Notes: a model not told the origin generated them from the sequence alone. Shown: positions 10,930 to 21,309, counted from the first letter of the stretch. The stretch is 48,474 bases of DNA from Lichtheimia corymbifera B2541 (GCA_000697475.1 JNEU01000704.1:1-48474), one strand, 5' to 3'. Program-made: numbers and translations.

Positions 10930-11560
10930 CGCCAGCAGCCTTCACTGCTCAACTAGTCAAATATGTAAATCCAGATCTACTACTATATAACAAGCATAAA
11001 AAGATACCAGTATTATTGTTGGTTGAAATAAACACCCCCTCTTTATGTCTTATAAACAAACCTGCAATGTCGATGATGATGATGATGATGATTATAGTTA
11101 ATAAAACACGTGCTCTCGCAGAGGGTGCAATAGCAAGAATAAGGTATTGCCCATACCAGATGATGACCCTGCTTGATGGCTGTTGAACGCATGATGGGCG
11201 AGATGCGTACAAAGACTACAGAGCAGGGTATGGTATTAGAAAAGAATGGCTGGACATGCGTAGACATTGTTTGTCACACAAAAACATACATGGGGTATTT
11301 GAATGAACTCACATGACATAGTATTACGGTAAACTTGATTATAGTTTATATGCCTTTCTGCTTCTGAAGCATGGAAGCGTTCTTGAAAAAGTGTATGTTT
11401 TCTTTGGATGAAGACTTTTCAGCCTCTGGACTAATCATGTGGCATGATTAAACATCCCATATTGGCAGATACGCTATCCCTGCATTCAGTGATGATATCA
11501 TTCTGGGTAAACTGGGATGTTTTATAAAAAGAAACATGCCTTTGAATAGACGTATGCTCT
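10930..11560. other. Intergenic, microsatellite only
   Basis: No gene was recognised. A short (GAT)n run lies at about 11069-11090. Short ORFs on both strands through this stretch are overlapping shadows without paralogs. Confidence 0.4.
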
Positions 11561-11574
11561 CAACATGATTATGA

Positions 11575-11830
11575 TGGCGGGGATGGATATGGGCATATAG
11601 AGAAAAAAAAGCTGCAGCTTTGTTTGGTGGTGCATTGTTCCACAAACCGATGAATAAATCCTTGTATGCTTAAATAATGAGGGACATAGATGATATGGCT
11701 AATAATGAATGCTTTACTAGATACAATAGCATGAAGAGCATTCCTGAGTGATATCGGGTCTGTGTGCAACTCCAGCTGCGATCCGTCGTCATCGATTGGC
11801 TGAGGAAAAAGAATGGTCCGAACGTCTCCC
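11575..11830 (-). pseudogene. Second-type minus-strand partner, copy G
   Basis: Occupies the place where an F-box gene would sit in the head-to-head unit, with the AT element CCTATAAATTTTTT just upstream (11828-11845). The open frame reads HTDPISLRNALHAI, KAFIISHIIYVPHY, then FVEQCTTKQ. It aligns at DNA level with the minus ORF at 37357-37626 (HTEPCKII ... CNNGPTKQ), including the CTTTGTTTGGT and AATAAAGAAATC-like stretches. It has no similarity I can defend to the F-box N-terminus. Function unknown. There is no good ATG near the start of the homologous block, so probably decayed. Confidence 0.4.
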
Positions 11831-11879
11831 AAAAAATTTATAGGCTGAATCCTATGAGCTAACAGCGCCTGCTTCTTTA

Positions 11880-13012
11880 TTCCCAACAACCACTCCTTTC
11901 TACGCTTGACAGCCCTCTCTTTTTACTCCATGTCGACATCTCTCGGTCCCATCTACCGGCAGATCCTTGTTCAGCGACATTCCGTCTCCTTGGTTACGCG
12001 CCATCTCTTGTTTCCGTTTACCTTTTGACTTGTTTCAGCTTCCTCGCTACGATCTCAGTTTCCCCTTTCACGTTTCGCGATGCAACCTGCAACTCAAAAA
12101 CAATCGGCAACAAGTGTCATTGCCTCAGCTTGGTGGAGATCTTGGTGTTGAGCTTGCACATCGCTACCGCTCCAAAGGTACCCGACCTTCCTACAGGGAA
12201 CCCACGTGTTGCCAGCGATGCAAAGCTACTTGGATAGGTGGACTCTGGCATGAATACAGAAGTTCGTATGTGAAATGCGATCGCAGTGAACTTTGACAGG
12301 GTTCAGGATGGGGTGTTTTTCTCGTAATCTGCTCATCATCATCATCATCATCATATATATACTTTAGCACGCTTATGATCAAACGAGAGTCCCAAGCTTC
12401 ACGGCGCCTTTTCCTCATGCAAGCCTGCAAGTCTTTTGTCAAGATCCACGTAGAACATTTCCTCACCTTCCTGTGACGCTTATATATCGTCGGCTTGTTG
12501 TTGGATGGTGCCATGGCGTTGCGGATATTACCGCTGTTTTCCATATTCAAGGCTCAAGTAATGATGAATGGCTGGTGATTGTTTGTGTATATGAGGTATG
12601 TGTGGATAATGGGGATCTTCTGAATATACTTGCTCACATGGGATCTGTTTGATACCACCCATTAGGCACCTATGCACGTTGGATTGAGTCAGGATGGATA
12701 TGTACAGTAAGAGCTCCTGATGTATGTGTGGATGCTGTATCGTCTGGATATGCTTGCTGACATGGGGTGTGTTTTGATATCATATATTTGGGAACCTATG
12801 CACGTTGGATAAAATCAGGATGGATATGGTAAGAGCTCCCGGAGCCGTGAGACGCTTGGATGGTGACAGTGATGATCCGCATATAGCTTTCTGGTTGTAT
12901 TAGGATAGTTTGATAGTCTATAACAATAAGTATAGTTGTTCCCAAATTGTGACGGATATAGAAGGATAAATGGTAATGCTGGATGGTGACATGATACTTT
13001 CTTACAACACAT
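11880..13012 (+). pseudogene. Head-to-head partner gene, copy G
   Basis: Leader block about 11884-12012 (AACCACTCCTTTC, CTTTTTACTCCATG, CGTCTCCTTGGTTACGCG). First exon from ATG 12079 (MQPATQKQSATSVIAS). Intron is probably GTACCCGACC...CTTGGATAG (about 12177-12236). The following exon reads HEYRSSYVKCDRSEL-stop, the decayed WYV-YD motif. The C-terminal exon is present twice in tandem (12594-12842). The LASCT-like tail at 12850-12990 aligns with the 42.6-kb copy. It faces a second-type partner instead of an F-box gene. Confidence 0.45.
12594..12842 (+). repeat. Tandem duplication of the partner C-terminal exon
   Basis: Two direct copies of about 125 bp (from about 12594 and 12721) share GTATGTGTGGAT, ATACTTGCT(C/G)ACATGGG, CACCTATGCACGTTGGAT and CAGGATGGATATG...GTAAGAGCTCC. 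Other partner copies have one. Confidence 0.75.
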
Positions 13013-13263
13013 CTATTTCGAGGCAGCGCCTGTGTTGACGTTAATGAGGAGTGAAGGAGGGACGAAACGCTTTTACTGTCTTGTCAACAAGCGTCTTTGC
13101 ATGCACGATCCATTCACTATCGTGACAGGTACGTCGCAGCTGAATATAGTACCAGCATGATCATCGGCGTGGAGCGCTTGAATAGTAGATAAACAGCTGA
13201 AAACCTTAATGACGACGAGTGTATACGCAAAGAAAATAGCCATTTTATTGATTACATACGTGC

Positions 13264-14975
13264 TTAAAGCCGTCCTTTTCTCATGGTACATACTAAACGA
13301 GGCATTATGCATTTCAAGTTTTCAATCACTTCCCAATCAACATACACGAGCTGAAGATGAAGAGATCCAAGATGTCGAAAATTTTCCAAAAGAGTCGATA
13401 TGTCGATGGGGATCGTTTCGGTTGCAATGGTCAATTTTTGAAGGCGCACGTGCTGGGACAATGGTAGGATCAAATCAGCAGGAAATGAAAAAGGACAAAT
13501 GTCCAAAGCAATCTCTTCAAGTGAGGGACACCCTTTGGAAATAAGGCGTAGAAGAATATCCACCGTCTTGACATCGCCATGGTATACCAGCCTAAGGTCT
13601 AGTGATCGTAGTTGCTGTAACGCTGGGATGAGATGCATCCAACCACCGTAATCGCTCAATGGTTTGATAATGTTGCATTTGAGAAATTGCAGGGATGAGT
13701 CCATTCCAAGTTGCACTTGACGTTGAATGAATCGGTATTCTGCAGAATCGTCCGTAGATGAAAGCAAGTATTCCAGATTAATCCTTGTCATTGGGCAGTT
13801 GATCAACGGTTCTAAAATGATCCCTTCCACTGCTTCATTGGTAGCTTCCACAATTTGGAGATTAGGCGCTCGTATGGCAATCAAGCGAATCAAATCCAGC
13901 GAAGGGGCATTCAAACCACTTGAATATGTCATATATCGCAACTTTTCAAATACGCCAGCATGCTCCACGGATATACGTGTACGTGGTGGGCAGGAAAGGG
14001 GGCCAAGCATGTGAAACGATTCAAGGGTAGCACCGTGTGTCATCAGCAATGCAGCAATGCGATTTCCATGAATTGAACCGGGTCGAATGGAAAGTGAACG
14101 TAATCCATCAATACCCCCTTGCTGCGTCATTTCATCCTTGGTCTCACGACTTTCACCATAACTTCCAAGAAACATCTCTTGTAAGCGTGGACACCATTGA
14201 TGAATCCTGTGCAAGGCTTCATGATCGGATGGATAATCTGTCAAGTGCAATGTACGCAAGCCGGGAAGATGACGGTAGAATGTGCTAGCTATCACAGGCT
14301 CGGGTGTTGTGAGATAAAGCAAATTTGGAAAGGTGGAGGAGGAGTTGCTGGATTCCCTGATACGTAGGCGGTCGGATTCTTGTAAGGAAATCTTCAAGCG
14401 GTGGAGTTTGGGGCAATGTTCCATAAAGTGAAATATTGCTAATCGGTTCGTATGCATCTGCCGATACTTTATATGGAGGCAACTGAGGTTTGGGATTGAT
14501 CCAAGTAGCTGACACCACAGGTCCTGGGTACCAGTTACTATGACAGAGGAGAATTAGTGGTGGTGTTTAGGTGTATATATGTACCATTCCTCATACTTGT
14601 AATTGTCAAGGTAATCAATGAAGAAAGGCGAGCATATTCAAGAAGGTTGCAAATAGAATCCGGAGCACCCATAGGCAATAAAAGTCTTTGGATGTATGGA
14701 GCAAGAGCTTTGATACACATCCAATCCTCCTTTGTTAACAGCCAGTGACCTTCAATGCGGATAGCCATACCACTGGAAGCAATACGTTGGCTCCAGCTGC
14801 TGCATACCGAAAAGTAGATCCATTCTTCGTGAAGATTCAAAGGTTGGTGATCGTAGTCCAAAATCCTTGGAATGATGTTGTCGGTCACGATGTCGAATGG
14901 TAGTTCGCTAATGAAATCAATGCGTCCCTTGCTATCTGCAGCAGATGATGGACCAGAAAAAGTAACGTCGTTCAT
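13264..14975 (-). CDS. F-box-LRR protein C1 (no TPR, intact)
   Basis: Predicted 554 residues. Exon 1 is 14585-14975, intron 14538-14584 (47 nt, GTACATAT...TCATAG), exon 2 is 13264-14537, total 1665 nt. Start is ATG 14975 (MNDVTFSGPSS), which puts the F-box (RIDFISELPFDIV, SSWSQRIASS) at residues 18-67 with no room for TPRs. Longer upstream reading is open but runs through a non-conserved stretch, and the paralog at 44854 also begins close to its F-box. LRR-like units follow (CPKLHRLKISL, FPNLLYLTTPE, CPRLQEMFLG, CPSLEEIALDI). It is presumably an Skp1-binding SCF receptor by family. No partner gene or leader block lies upstream. The upstream 15.1-15.2 kb contains no F-box-type promoter element I can match. 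Confidence 0.83.
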
Positions 14976-15199
14976 GGCGAATGAAAAAGATATCAACGTA
15001 AACGTTTGCTGTAAGTGCAGGGTAAGAAGAAAAAGAAGAGCTGGTGAATGTAAAAATGCGATAAAAATGAAATTTATCTTTGCTTTGCAGTCACAGCAAA
15101 AGCTTGGATGATAGATTATGTTTGCCCCTGATAGATTAGATCGCTTGTGTCTCATCAATAAGGCACAGCCTTTTTTCTGCATTGACCATTCAGTCAAGA

Positions 15200-16240
15200 A
15201 TCAGCTATCAGGTATGGTAATCCGCTTCGTGGTGGAATCCACGTACGTGGATCATAATCCCAAATATCAGCATACGCTATCTTTTTTCTCAAATCGGTTG
15301 AGGTAGACGGGGCTGGCCTTGTATATCATTTGTTTTCTTACACAACCCTATGCAGCACGTTTTTGTCTCTACCTGCAGTCTGCATATCATTCGCATGATG
15401 ATCCAAGTACCTTTAGTATATATTGTTTATGTCTATACGGCGATTTCCCGCAACGTCAATGAATGATAAAGTTGAGTCATTTACGGTAGACTCAACGCAC
15501 ATGCGCAAGACAACCAAGAAAGCATCTTAGTTAACTTTATGGCAGTATGATATCTGATGAAAACGATTGCGCCATGCCGATCCATGATAACCGCTGGGGT
15601 CACACGGCGATTCGAGTGCATTTTATTATTCTTCATGCTATCGCATATAGTTGCTGATATAATGGGTTTCTATTATTAGCCATGCCTGGTTTTAGCATTC
15701 ACAGATCCTGCTGCTGCTATATGGCTACGACAATGACGTACTCAAGAAAAGGATAATATGACGGCTAGCTTTGTGATGTATATGTTATGTAATTGATGCC
15801 AAGGTGCCATGGATTTGGTATATACATGTCCATAGACAATGCTACCATGTCTCAAGATTCAATAGCATAAAAGATGAGATGATGGTTTATGGAAAAAAGG
15901 ATTGTTGAACAAACAAACCTGCGCGTTCTTTCCAACATCCACATGCATGTTGTCTTGTCACAGGAAACCAACCAATGTATCATTGTATCTCTTATGTGAA
16001 TTTAAGCGCCATCTGCTTTTCATAGATACAGCGACAATCGAATGCCATGATCATCAAGGACTATCGATCATGGCTCGTTCGTTTTATTGCACTTTTGTTT
16101 TTCATCCGATGATGGGGAGATAGCACCTATTGCTTCTATAGCTCAACGCTAACAAGGTAATAGTGGTTTGTATAGAATATGTACATGTGTTTTATTATTA
16201 GCTAACGCTTATCATTAGCGGTGACCAGTAATCCTGCTAT
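15200..16240. other. Gene-free kilobase
   Basis: No conserved ORF, no repeat shared within the window, AT-rich. Short frames (for example 15902-16123) lack paralogs and context. Confidence 0.4.
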
Positions 16241-16244
16241 ATCA

Positions 16245-17880
16245 TTTTACGATTGACCATTTTTATTTGATGAACAAAGAAAAACTACGCTAGTGCATCT
16301 AGAGAAAGAAAAATGGCCACCATCCACTAGGATAACCACACCAAGTCTCCGTACCGTATCCATCCCGGCTTCATCCCACGCGTATAGCTCCCAGGGTTGT
16401 GTGTATAAACATACAAAACGTAATCCGCCATGAATAAACATATCCAAAAGGTCCACCATCCATCCATACATACCACGTTTTCAGCAACCACCGGCATCAA
16501 CGTATGATAAACGTAGACCTTGAGTATATCGGTAGAAAGCATGATCTCACCAACAATGGCACTGTTGTAGGGCATTACGGGACCAGTGCATTACGCGTAA
16601 TGCCCTAATGCATTTTGTGAATTCCGTAATGCACTAGGGCATTTCGGTCCTCAGTGCAGATACTGCATTTTCCAACAAACTGGCAAGCTATGAATATGAA
16701 GAAGTCGTTGGCATTTTAGTGAGATGGCTGTTAAGTGCTTTTGATATAGCGTGGTGAATGGTTTCAACTTGGCATCGGCTCTTTTTTTTGCAATGGCAGC
16801 TACTTTTCTTTCATTATCCATCACTTTCTTGCTTGATGAACAAATTGCGACGTTGCTGGTCTTCAGCCATACTACGACGCGTATTGTATACACGACAGTT
16901 GGTTTTTTTTAATAAAAGGGAAGCACCAGGAAAAATAATATAGGTTATGGTTGCTGCCATTGCAAAAGAAAAGAGCTGATGCCAGGTAGAAATCCCTCAC
17001 CACGCCATGTCAAAAACACTGGTCGCTATCTCACTATGATACCAACGCCTCTTCATATTCATAGCCTGCAAGGTTATTGAAAAAATGCAGTATCTGCACT
17101 GAGGACCGAAATGCCCTAGTGTATTATGGAATTCTCAAAATGCACTAGGGCATTACGCGTAATGCACTGATTCCCGTAATGCCCTACAACAGCACCACCA
17201 ATCCGAGAACATGACGATAAAACCAGGAGGCCAAGACTGAAGACAGCCACCAGCTCATATTACAGGGCGTGCTTGAATACAGGTGCCATGTAGCCCCAGA
17301 TCCTTCCTTGATCATCTCGATACTGAATCATCCATATTCAGGTAGCACAGTAGCAATGGTATAACTTGGACATGCAATTGTCGATGATCACTATGATGGT
17401 GTTACGCAACCTGAAGTAAGCAATCAGTGTATGGACCATACAAACATTTCCTGCCCTTATTGTACACGTACCATTGCCTGTATCCATGCCAAGATGCTGC
17501 TATGTCAATATGTGTAAAGCCATGGGTTGCTGCCAGCACGTATATATCGCCTTGCTTGCTTCTTTTCAGCTAATAAAAACGGCCACGATTAGCACCAGGA
17601 TCTCGAGCAAGTATAGATGGGGGAATGCTGTTCACGATTGTTGGTTCATAGGAGGGCTCATTGTGAAGTGGGAAGTTGTTCAGGTTGTGAGAAAGAGGAA
17701 GCTGAAACAAGTAAAAAGACACAAGCGAACAAGAGATGACGCGTAACGAAGGAGACGACGCTGGCTGAGATCAGTTGTGTTGGCAGATGGGTGAACGTGG
17801 ATTGTCGTCAATGAGTAAAAGTAGAGCGTTTAGAGAGGGTGGTCAAGAATAGCAAAGAATTGTTGTGGCCGTGGTTGGAA
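16245..17880 (-). pseudogene. Head-to-head partner gene, copy F, split by an element
   Basis: Minus-strand member of the partner family and divergent neighbour of F-box fragment A4. Leader block is about 17745-17880. The first exon, ATG at about 17669, has a frameshift relative to copy A (SPPMNQQS-stop). The WYV exon (17420-17515, minus) reads ASWHGYRQWYVYNKGRKC then LYGPYTDCLLQVA-stop. It is nearly identical to copy A, with several synonymous changes. A hydrophobic exon reads YELVAVFSLGLLVLSS, is interrupted by the 629-bp element at 16563-17191, and resumes GEIMLSTDILKVYVYHTLMP, then CMDGWWTFWICLFM. The tail has LYAWDEAGMDTVRR, VDGGHFSFSRCT (16247-16400). Removing the element and one GTGC copy restores a continuous frame, so the gene was open when the element landed. 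Confidence 0.6.
16563..17191. mobile_element. Foldback/MITE element, complete copy (629 bp)
   Basis: Ends TGTTGTAGGGCATTACGGGA / ...CCCTACAACA. The outer 105 bp of each end are nearly perfect inverted repeats, and weaker inverted similarity continues to about 240 bp per arm (GAATATGAAG, CTGATGCC/GGCATC, GCAATGGCAGC), leaving a core of about 140 bp. A 4-bp target duplication GCAC flanks it (16559-16562 and 17192-17195). The ends contain a nested palindrome CATTACGCGTAATG. No transposase is encoded, so it is non-autonomous. TGTNR...YNACA ends with 4-bp duplications are reported for Ginger1-type transposons; assignment to that superfamily is inference. Confidence 0.88.
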
Positions 17881-17945
17881 TAAAGGGGGAAAATTAAGCA
17901 GTGTTGTTGACTAAGAGCGCCTGGTCAATAAAATTTATGCCAGGT
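17730..17945. promoter_or_regulatory. Shared head-to-head promoter, pair 5 (inverted)
   Basis: Inverted copy of the 2963-3240 region. AT element CAATAAAATTTATGC at 17926-17940 lies 65-80 bp upstream of the F-box ATG at 18007, with the leader block on the minus strand beyond it. Similarity to pair 1 is high throughout 17400-18390. Confidence 0.5.
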
Positions 17946-18006
17946 TGAGCGTGCCTAAGAATTCCGCAGGCTTCTTGTTCCTTGTACCACAGTCAGCCAA
18001 CCCACA

Positions 18007-18387
18007 ATGGCACATACTACTTTAGGCGAGCTCTGCCAACAGCCAACACTCAAAGCTTCCTCTGATGAGAATGCCCAGCTTGTTTACGATTCAACCAGTC
18101 AACTCCATCAAGCCCTTGAATCGATCTTGTCAGCTCTGAATCTACGCGCCATGGCAATGTCAAAGAGTGCCAGCTTTGAATCTGCTCTTCGCGATGCCAA
18201 CGTTATGCAACAACTATCGCCTTTTTCACCACTTGGAAATTTACGTGCAGCTGAAGTTTACGCTGAGCAAGGCAAACAGAGTCATTTCATTGATGTATGC
18301 AGCAAGGGGCTCGATATTGCTGATACCATGCACCCACATTACGCTACGGTACAACAAATGACGATGGATGCTCGTGAGCGACAGCAT
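18007..18387 (+). pseudogene. TPR-F-box gene A4, 5' fragment
   Basis: Open from ATG 18007 (MAHTTLGELCQQPTL), about 80 percent identical to A1 through the two TPRs (ALNLRAMAMSKSASFESALR, PLGNLRAAEVYAEQGKQSHF) to DARERQH. There, exactly before the F-box (KRIDFVSQLP in A1), the sequence changes to the foldback element at 18387. The frame runs on a few codons (TVASRFQHM) and stops at 18417. No F-box or LRR sequence follows the element, so the 3' three quarters of the gene are absent. A TPR-only product is conceivable. Confidence 0.85.
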
Positions 18388-18788
18388 ACTGTAGCATCAC
18401 GCTTTCAGCATATGTAAAAATGTAAAAGTGCCTGTATCTCTAAACTTTACAATGAAACGTGGGGTCTACAATCGACCAAAGTTGCTTGTTGGGGCCAAGC
18501 GCACCTTGTGTGCAAGTTTCATGATCAAGATCGCCAATCTGAAAATTCGCGATGTCACCACCAGCCAAAAATATTTTGGTCGACCTCTCGAATTTTTTTT
18601 CGACGAGGCTGCTGGTAACATTGGGTGATTTTGAGAATGGCCACGACGATCGCGAAACTGGCACCCAAGGTGCGCGTGACCCCGACGATCAACTTTGTTC
18701 TATGAAAGAGCGCACGTTTCATTGTAAATTTTAGAGATACAGGCACCTTTATGTTTTTACATATGCTTTAAATGTCATGCTATATAGA
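18387..18788. mobile_element. Second foldback family, copy 1
   Basis: Arms of about 170-200 bp form an imperfect inverted repeat: TAGCAT..AC..TT..AGCATATGTAAAAA, then GTGCCTGTATCTCTAAA, then CAATGAAACGTG. The mirror images are at 18700-18785. The 5' boundary coincides with the break in F-box gene A4. No coding capacity and no clear target duplication (left flank CAGCAT, right flank TAGACAG). Confidence 0.75.
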
Positions 18789-18907
18789 CAGTGGCGTTTG
18801 TTCGTTGTAAAGTATCATGCAAATGAGCTGTGTGACAGAATCATACCCCTGTGCACCTTCCGCTCTATCAGGGTCTACCTACGTCGCAATCAATAAGCAC
18901 CAGTTAT

Positions 18908-19306
18908 CATATAGCACCACATTTATAGTATATGTAATAACATAGAGGTCCCTGTACCTCTAAACCTTACAATGAAACGTGGGGTCTCGAATCGAACAAC
19001 GTTGCTCGGCGGGGTGTAGCGCACCTTGTGTAGAAGTTTCAAGATCGTCGTGGTTAATCTCAAAATCACCCAATGTCACCACCAGCCTCGTCGAAAATAT
19101 ATTCAAGGGGGGCCCAGATCCACTTTGCCGGGTGGTGACATTGGGTGAAACAGAGATCGGCCACCACGGTTATGAAACTTCTACACAAGGTGCGCCTGGG
19201 CCCAACAAGCAACTCTCGTCGATTGGAGACCCCACGTTTCATTGTAGAATTTTTAGTTATGGCCATCTTTATGTTTTAAATATGCTGTGACAATGATGCT
19301 ATATGG
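18908..19306. mobile_element. Second foldback family, copy 2
   Basis: Shares with copy 1 the CATATAGCA outer end, CCTGTACCTCTAAACC, TTACAATGAAACGTGGGGTCT and GCGCACCTTGTGT motifs, plus the mirror-image right arm (AGACCCCACGTTTCATTG at about 19225). Similarity continues past the right arm for about 60 bp (AAGTATCATGCAA in both), so the true unit may be longer than the foldback. Confidence 0.72.
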
Positions 19307-19365
19307 AAACGGGTATTGGTCATTACGAAGTATCATGCAACCACGCTGTGGTACATCCGCTACGG

Positions 19366-19735
19366 CATGCGGATGAATTCTATTCGTTTCAAAACAATAG
19401 GTTTCATTATGTCAAACTTAATGCGGTCGCCAATAGAGTGAAATAAGCATATTCAGCGCTCCACAAAGGCAGGATCACATGGTACAATGATCAAACTTTT
19501 GCACACGATGGTCCTCAGCATGGTTGGTAAATTGATCCTCATAAAGATCCCATGTTTCATTCACACATTTTGAATGCGAGTGTCCAAAATGGTCAACACT
19601 ATAAGGCGGTCGGAGACGGGGTGTGCCCGGAATCATGAAGTTTGATTTAATAGGCAGTTTCTTGCGATTCCATTTTTATAGCTTGAAACTTGGTGAGATG
19701 GTCAGCTACGGCATGGTGATGAATTCCAATCTGCA
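19366..19735 (-). repeat. Inverted copy of the 345-bp repeat
   Basis: Reverse complement of the unit at 20548-21292: TTCAAAACAATAGGTTTCATT, AAAGATCCCATGTTTCATTC, ACTATAAGGCGGTCGGAGACGGGGTG, AAATAGG-like AATAGGCAGTTTCTTG and GCTTGAAACTTGGTGAGA. More diverged than the tandem units are from each other. Confidence 0.75.
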
Positions 19736-19777
19736 GGAGATCACGTGGTCACGTGTACTGGATCAGGCTTGACTCAG

Positions 19778-20240
19778 ATCACTCTGATGTCTTAGTCAAA
19801 GTTGACCGCAATGACTGCTTTTATAGTCGTAAACAAAATTTCAGGTCACGTCGGTATGTGGCGTGACGAGAAACAGAGAAAAAATTAGCTCATGTGGGGC
19901 AAAGGAGTGTGTTTCACAACATCTCTGATCAACTTGGACCAATAAGGAACGTTGTAGAACAGTGGTGGTTTTATAGTCGAGTTTGCAATTTGAAAATAAA
20001 TTAATATATCGAATGTCGAGCAATCACTGAAACAGGTTTGCATGCAAGGGCCTATGTACATGCTACATGCTCACATATACATGAATGGGCCTGCGTCTGA
20101 TCGCTGTCATGTATTAGTCAATCTTGACAACGATGACTTTTTTTATAGTGGTAAACAAGGTTCAAGACGACGTTGACTTGACGCCTGTCGAGAAACAAAG
20201 AAAAAATTCGCTCGTGTAGGAGCGTCTATCATATAGGCGC
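19778..20240. repeat. Left arm of a larger inverted repeat, with direct duplicate
   Basis: 19780-20010 contains CTTAGTCAAAGTTGAC, GACTGCTTTTATAGTC, GAGAAACAGAGAAAAAATT and GGTTTTATAGTCGAGTTTG. A shortened direct copy follows at about 20105-20215 (ATTAGTCAATCTTGAC, TTTTTTATAGTGGTAAACAAGG, GAGAAACAAAGAAAAAATTC). The reverse complement of the longer form lies at 21310-21575. Confidence 0.7.
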
Positions 20241-20547
20241 GCTTTTTTCACCTTTCTACTTGGAACCCAAACCAATGTTGTCAGTAGCAGTAGCTTTATA
20301 GGTGAATCTTCGGTTGCTACGTTGGTCGATGCACATACAATTGAGCAATCATTACCATGTATCATATATAGAAGATACCATCATTCATATTACATTGTGT
20401 ATGCAGCCTTTCAAAATCCTACAATGAAGCTTGGTGACATTATGAGACCGAAGTTGACTTGCATCTCAACCTATATCTTGTGTGAAAATCTCAGACTTCA
20501 AACGTGCAACCCCACGTACATGGACCGCCGAACATGTTTATTTCGCT

Positions 20548-21292
20548 CTATCGGCGCCCGCATTATGTTTGACACAATGAAACCTATTGTTTTGAAATGA
20601 ATGGAATCTATCAGCAGGCCATAGCGGACCGTCTCACCAAGTTTCAAGGTATAAAAATCGAACGCCAAGAAACTGCCTATTAAATCAAATTTCATGATTC
20701 TGGCGCACACCCCATCTCCGACCGCCTTATAGTGTTGACACTATTGAATACTGGTATTCAAAATCTTTGAATGAAACATAGGGTCTTTATGAAGACCAAA
20801 TTGATCAGCATCCTGAGGAGGATCTTGGGAGAAAGTATGATCATGGTACCATGTGATCCGACCTTTAGCGAGCTCCGACCATGCTCATTGCTCTATCGGC
20901 GCCCGCATTAAGTTTGGCACAATGAAATCTAATGTTTTGAGATGAATAGAATTCATCAGCATGCCATGGGAAACCGTCTCACCAAGTTTCAAGGTATAAA
21001 AATCGAACACCAAGAAACTGCCTATTAAATCAAATTTCATAATCCGGCGTACACCCCGTCTCTGACCGCCTTATAGTGTTGTCCCTATTGAACAGTGGCA
21101 TTTAAAATCTGTGAATGAAACATGGGGTCTTTATGAAGACCAAATTGATGACCATGATGAGGAGGATCTTGTGACAAAGTGTGATCATGGTACCATGTGA
21201 TCCCAGCTTTACCGAGCTCCGGACATGCCTATTTTGCCTTATCGGCGCCTGCATTAATTTTGACACAATGAAATCTATTGTTTTGAAATGAA
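20548..21292 (+). repeat. 345-bp tandem repeat, two full units plus a partial
   Basis: Units begin at 20548, 20893 and 21238 with CTATCGGCGCC(C/T)GCATTA, spacing 345 bp each time. Shared inner blocks: GACACAATGAAA, GTCTCACCAAGTTTCAAGG, AAACTGCCTATTAAATC, CCGCCTTATAGTGTTG, GGGTCTTTATGAAGACC and GATCATGGTACCATGTGATC. The third unit stops after about 55 bp. No long ORF. Confidence 0.88.
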
Positions 21293-21309
21293 TGTCTTTT
21301 ATTAGTCGT

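Noticed and set aside
16651..16893. ORF inside the foldback element as a transposase fragment
   Set aside because: 80 codons on the minus strand, not a transposase motif. The corresponding arm reads differently in the second copy, and the element is too short for a transposase.
16563..17191. Solo LTR (TG...CA ends with a 4-bp duplication)
   Set aside because: Long inverted arms and a mirror-image layout do not fit an LTR, and no polypurine or primer-binding context is visible.
19400..21300. tRNA- or 5S-like sequences in the repeat nest
   Set aside because: No A- and B-box pair or cloverleaf could be fitted to the repeat units.
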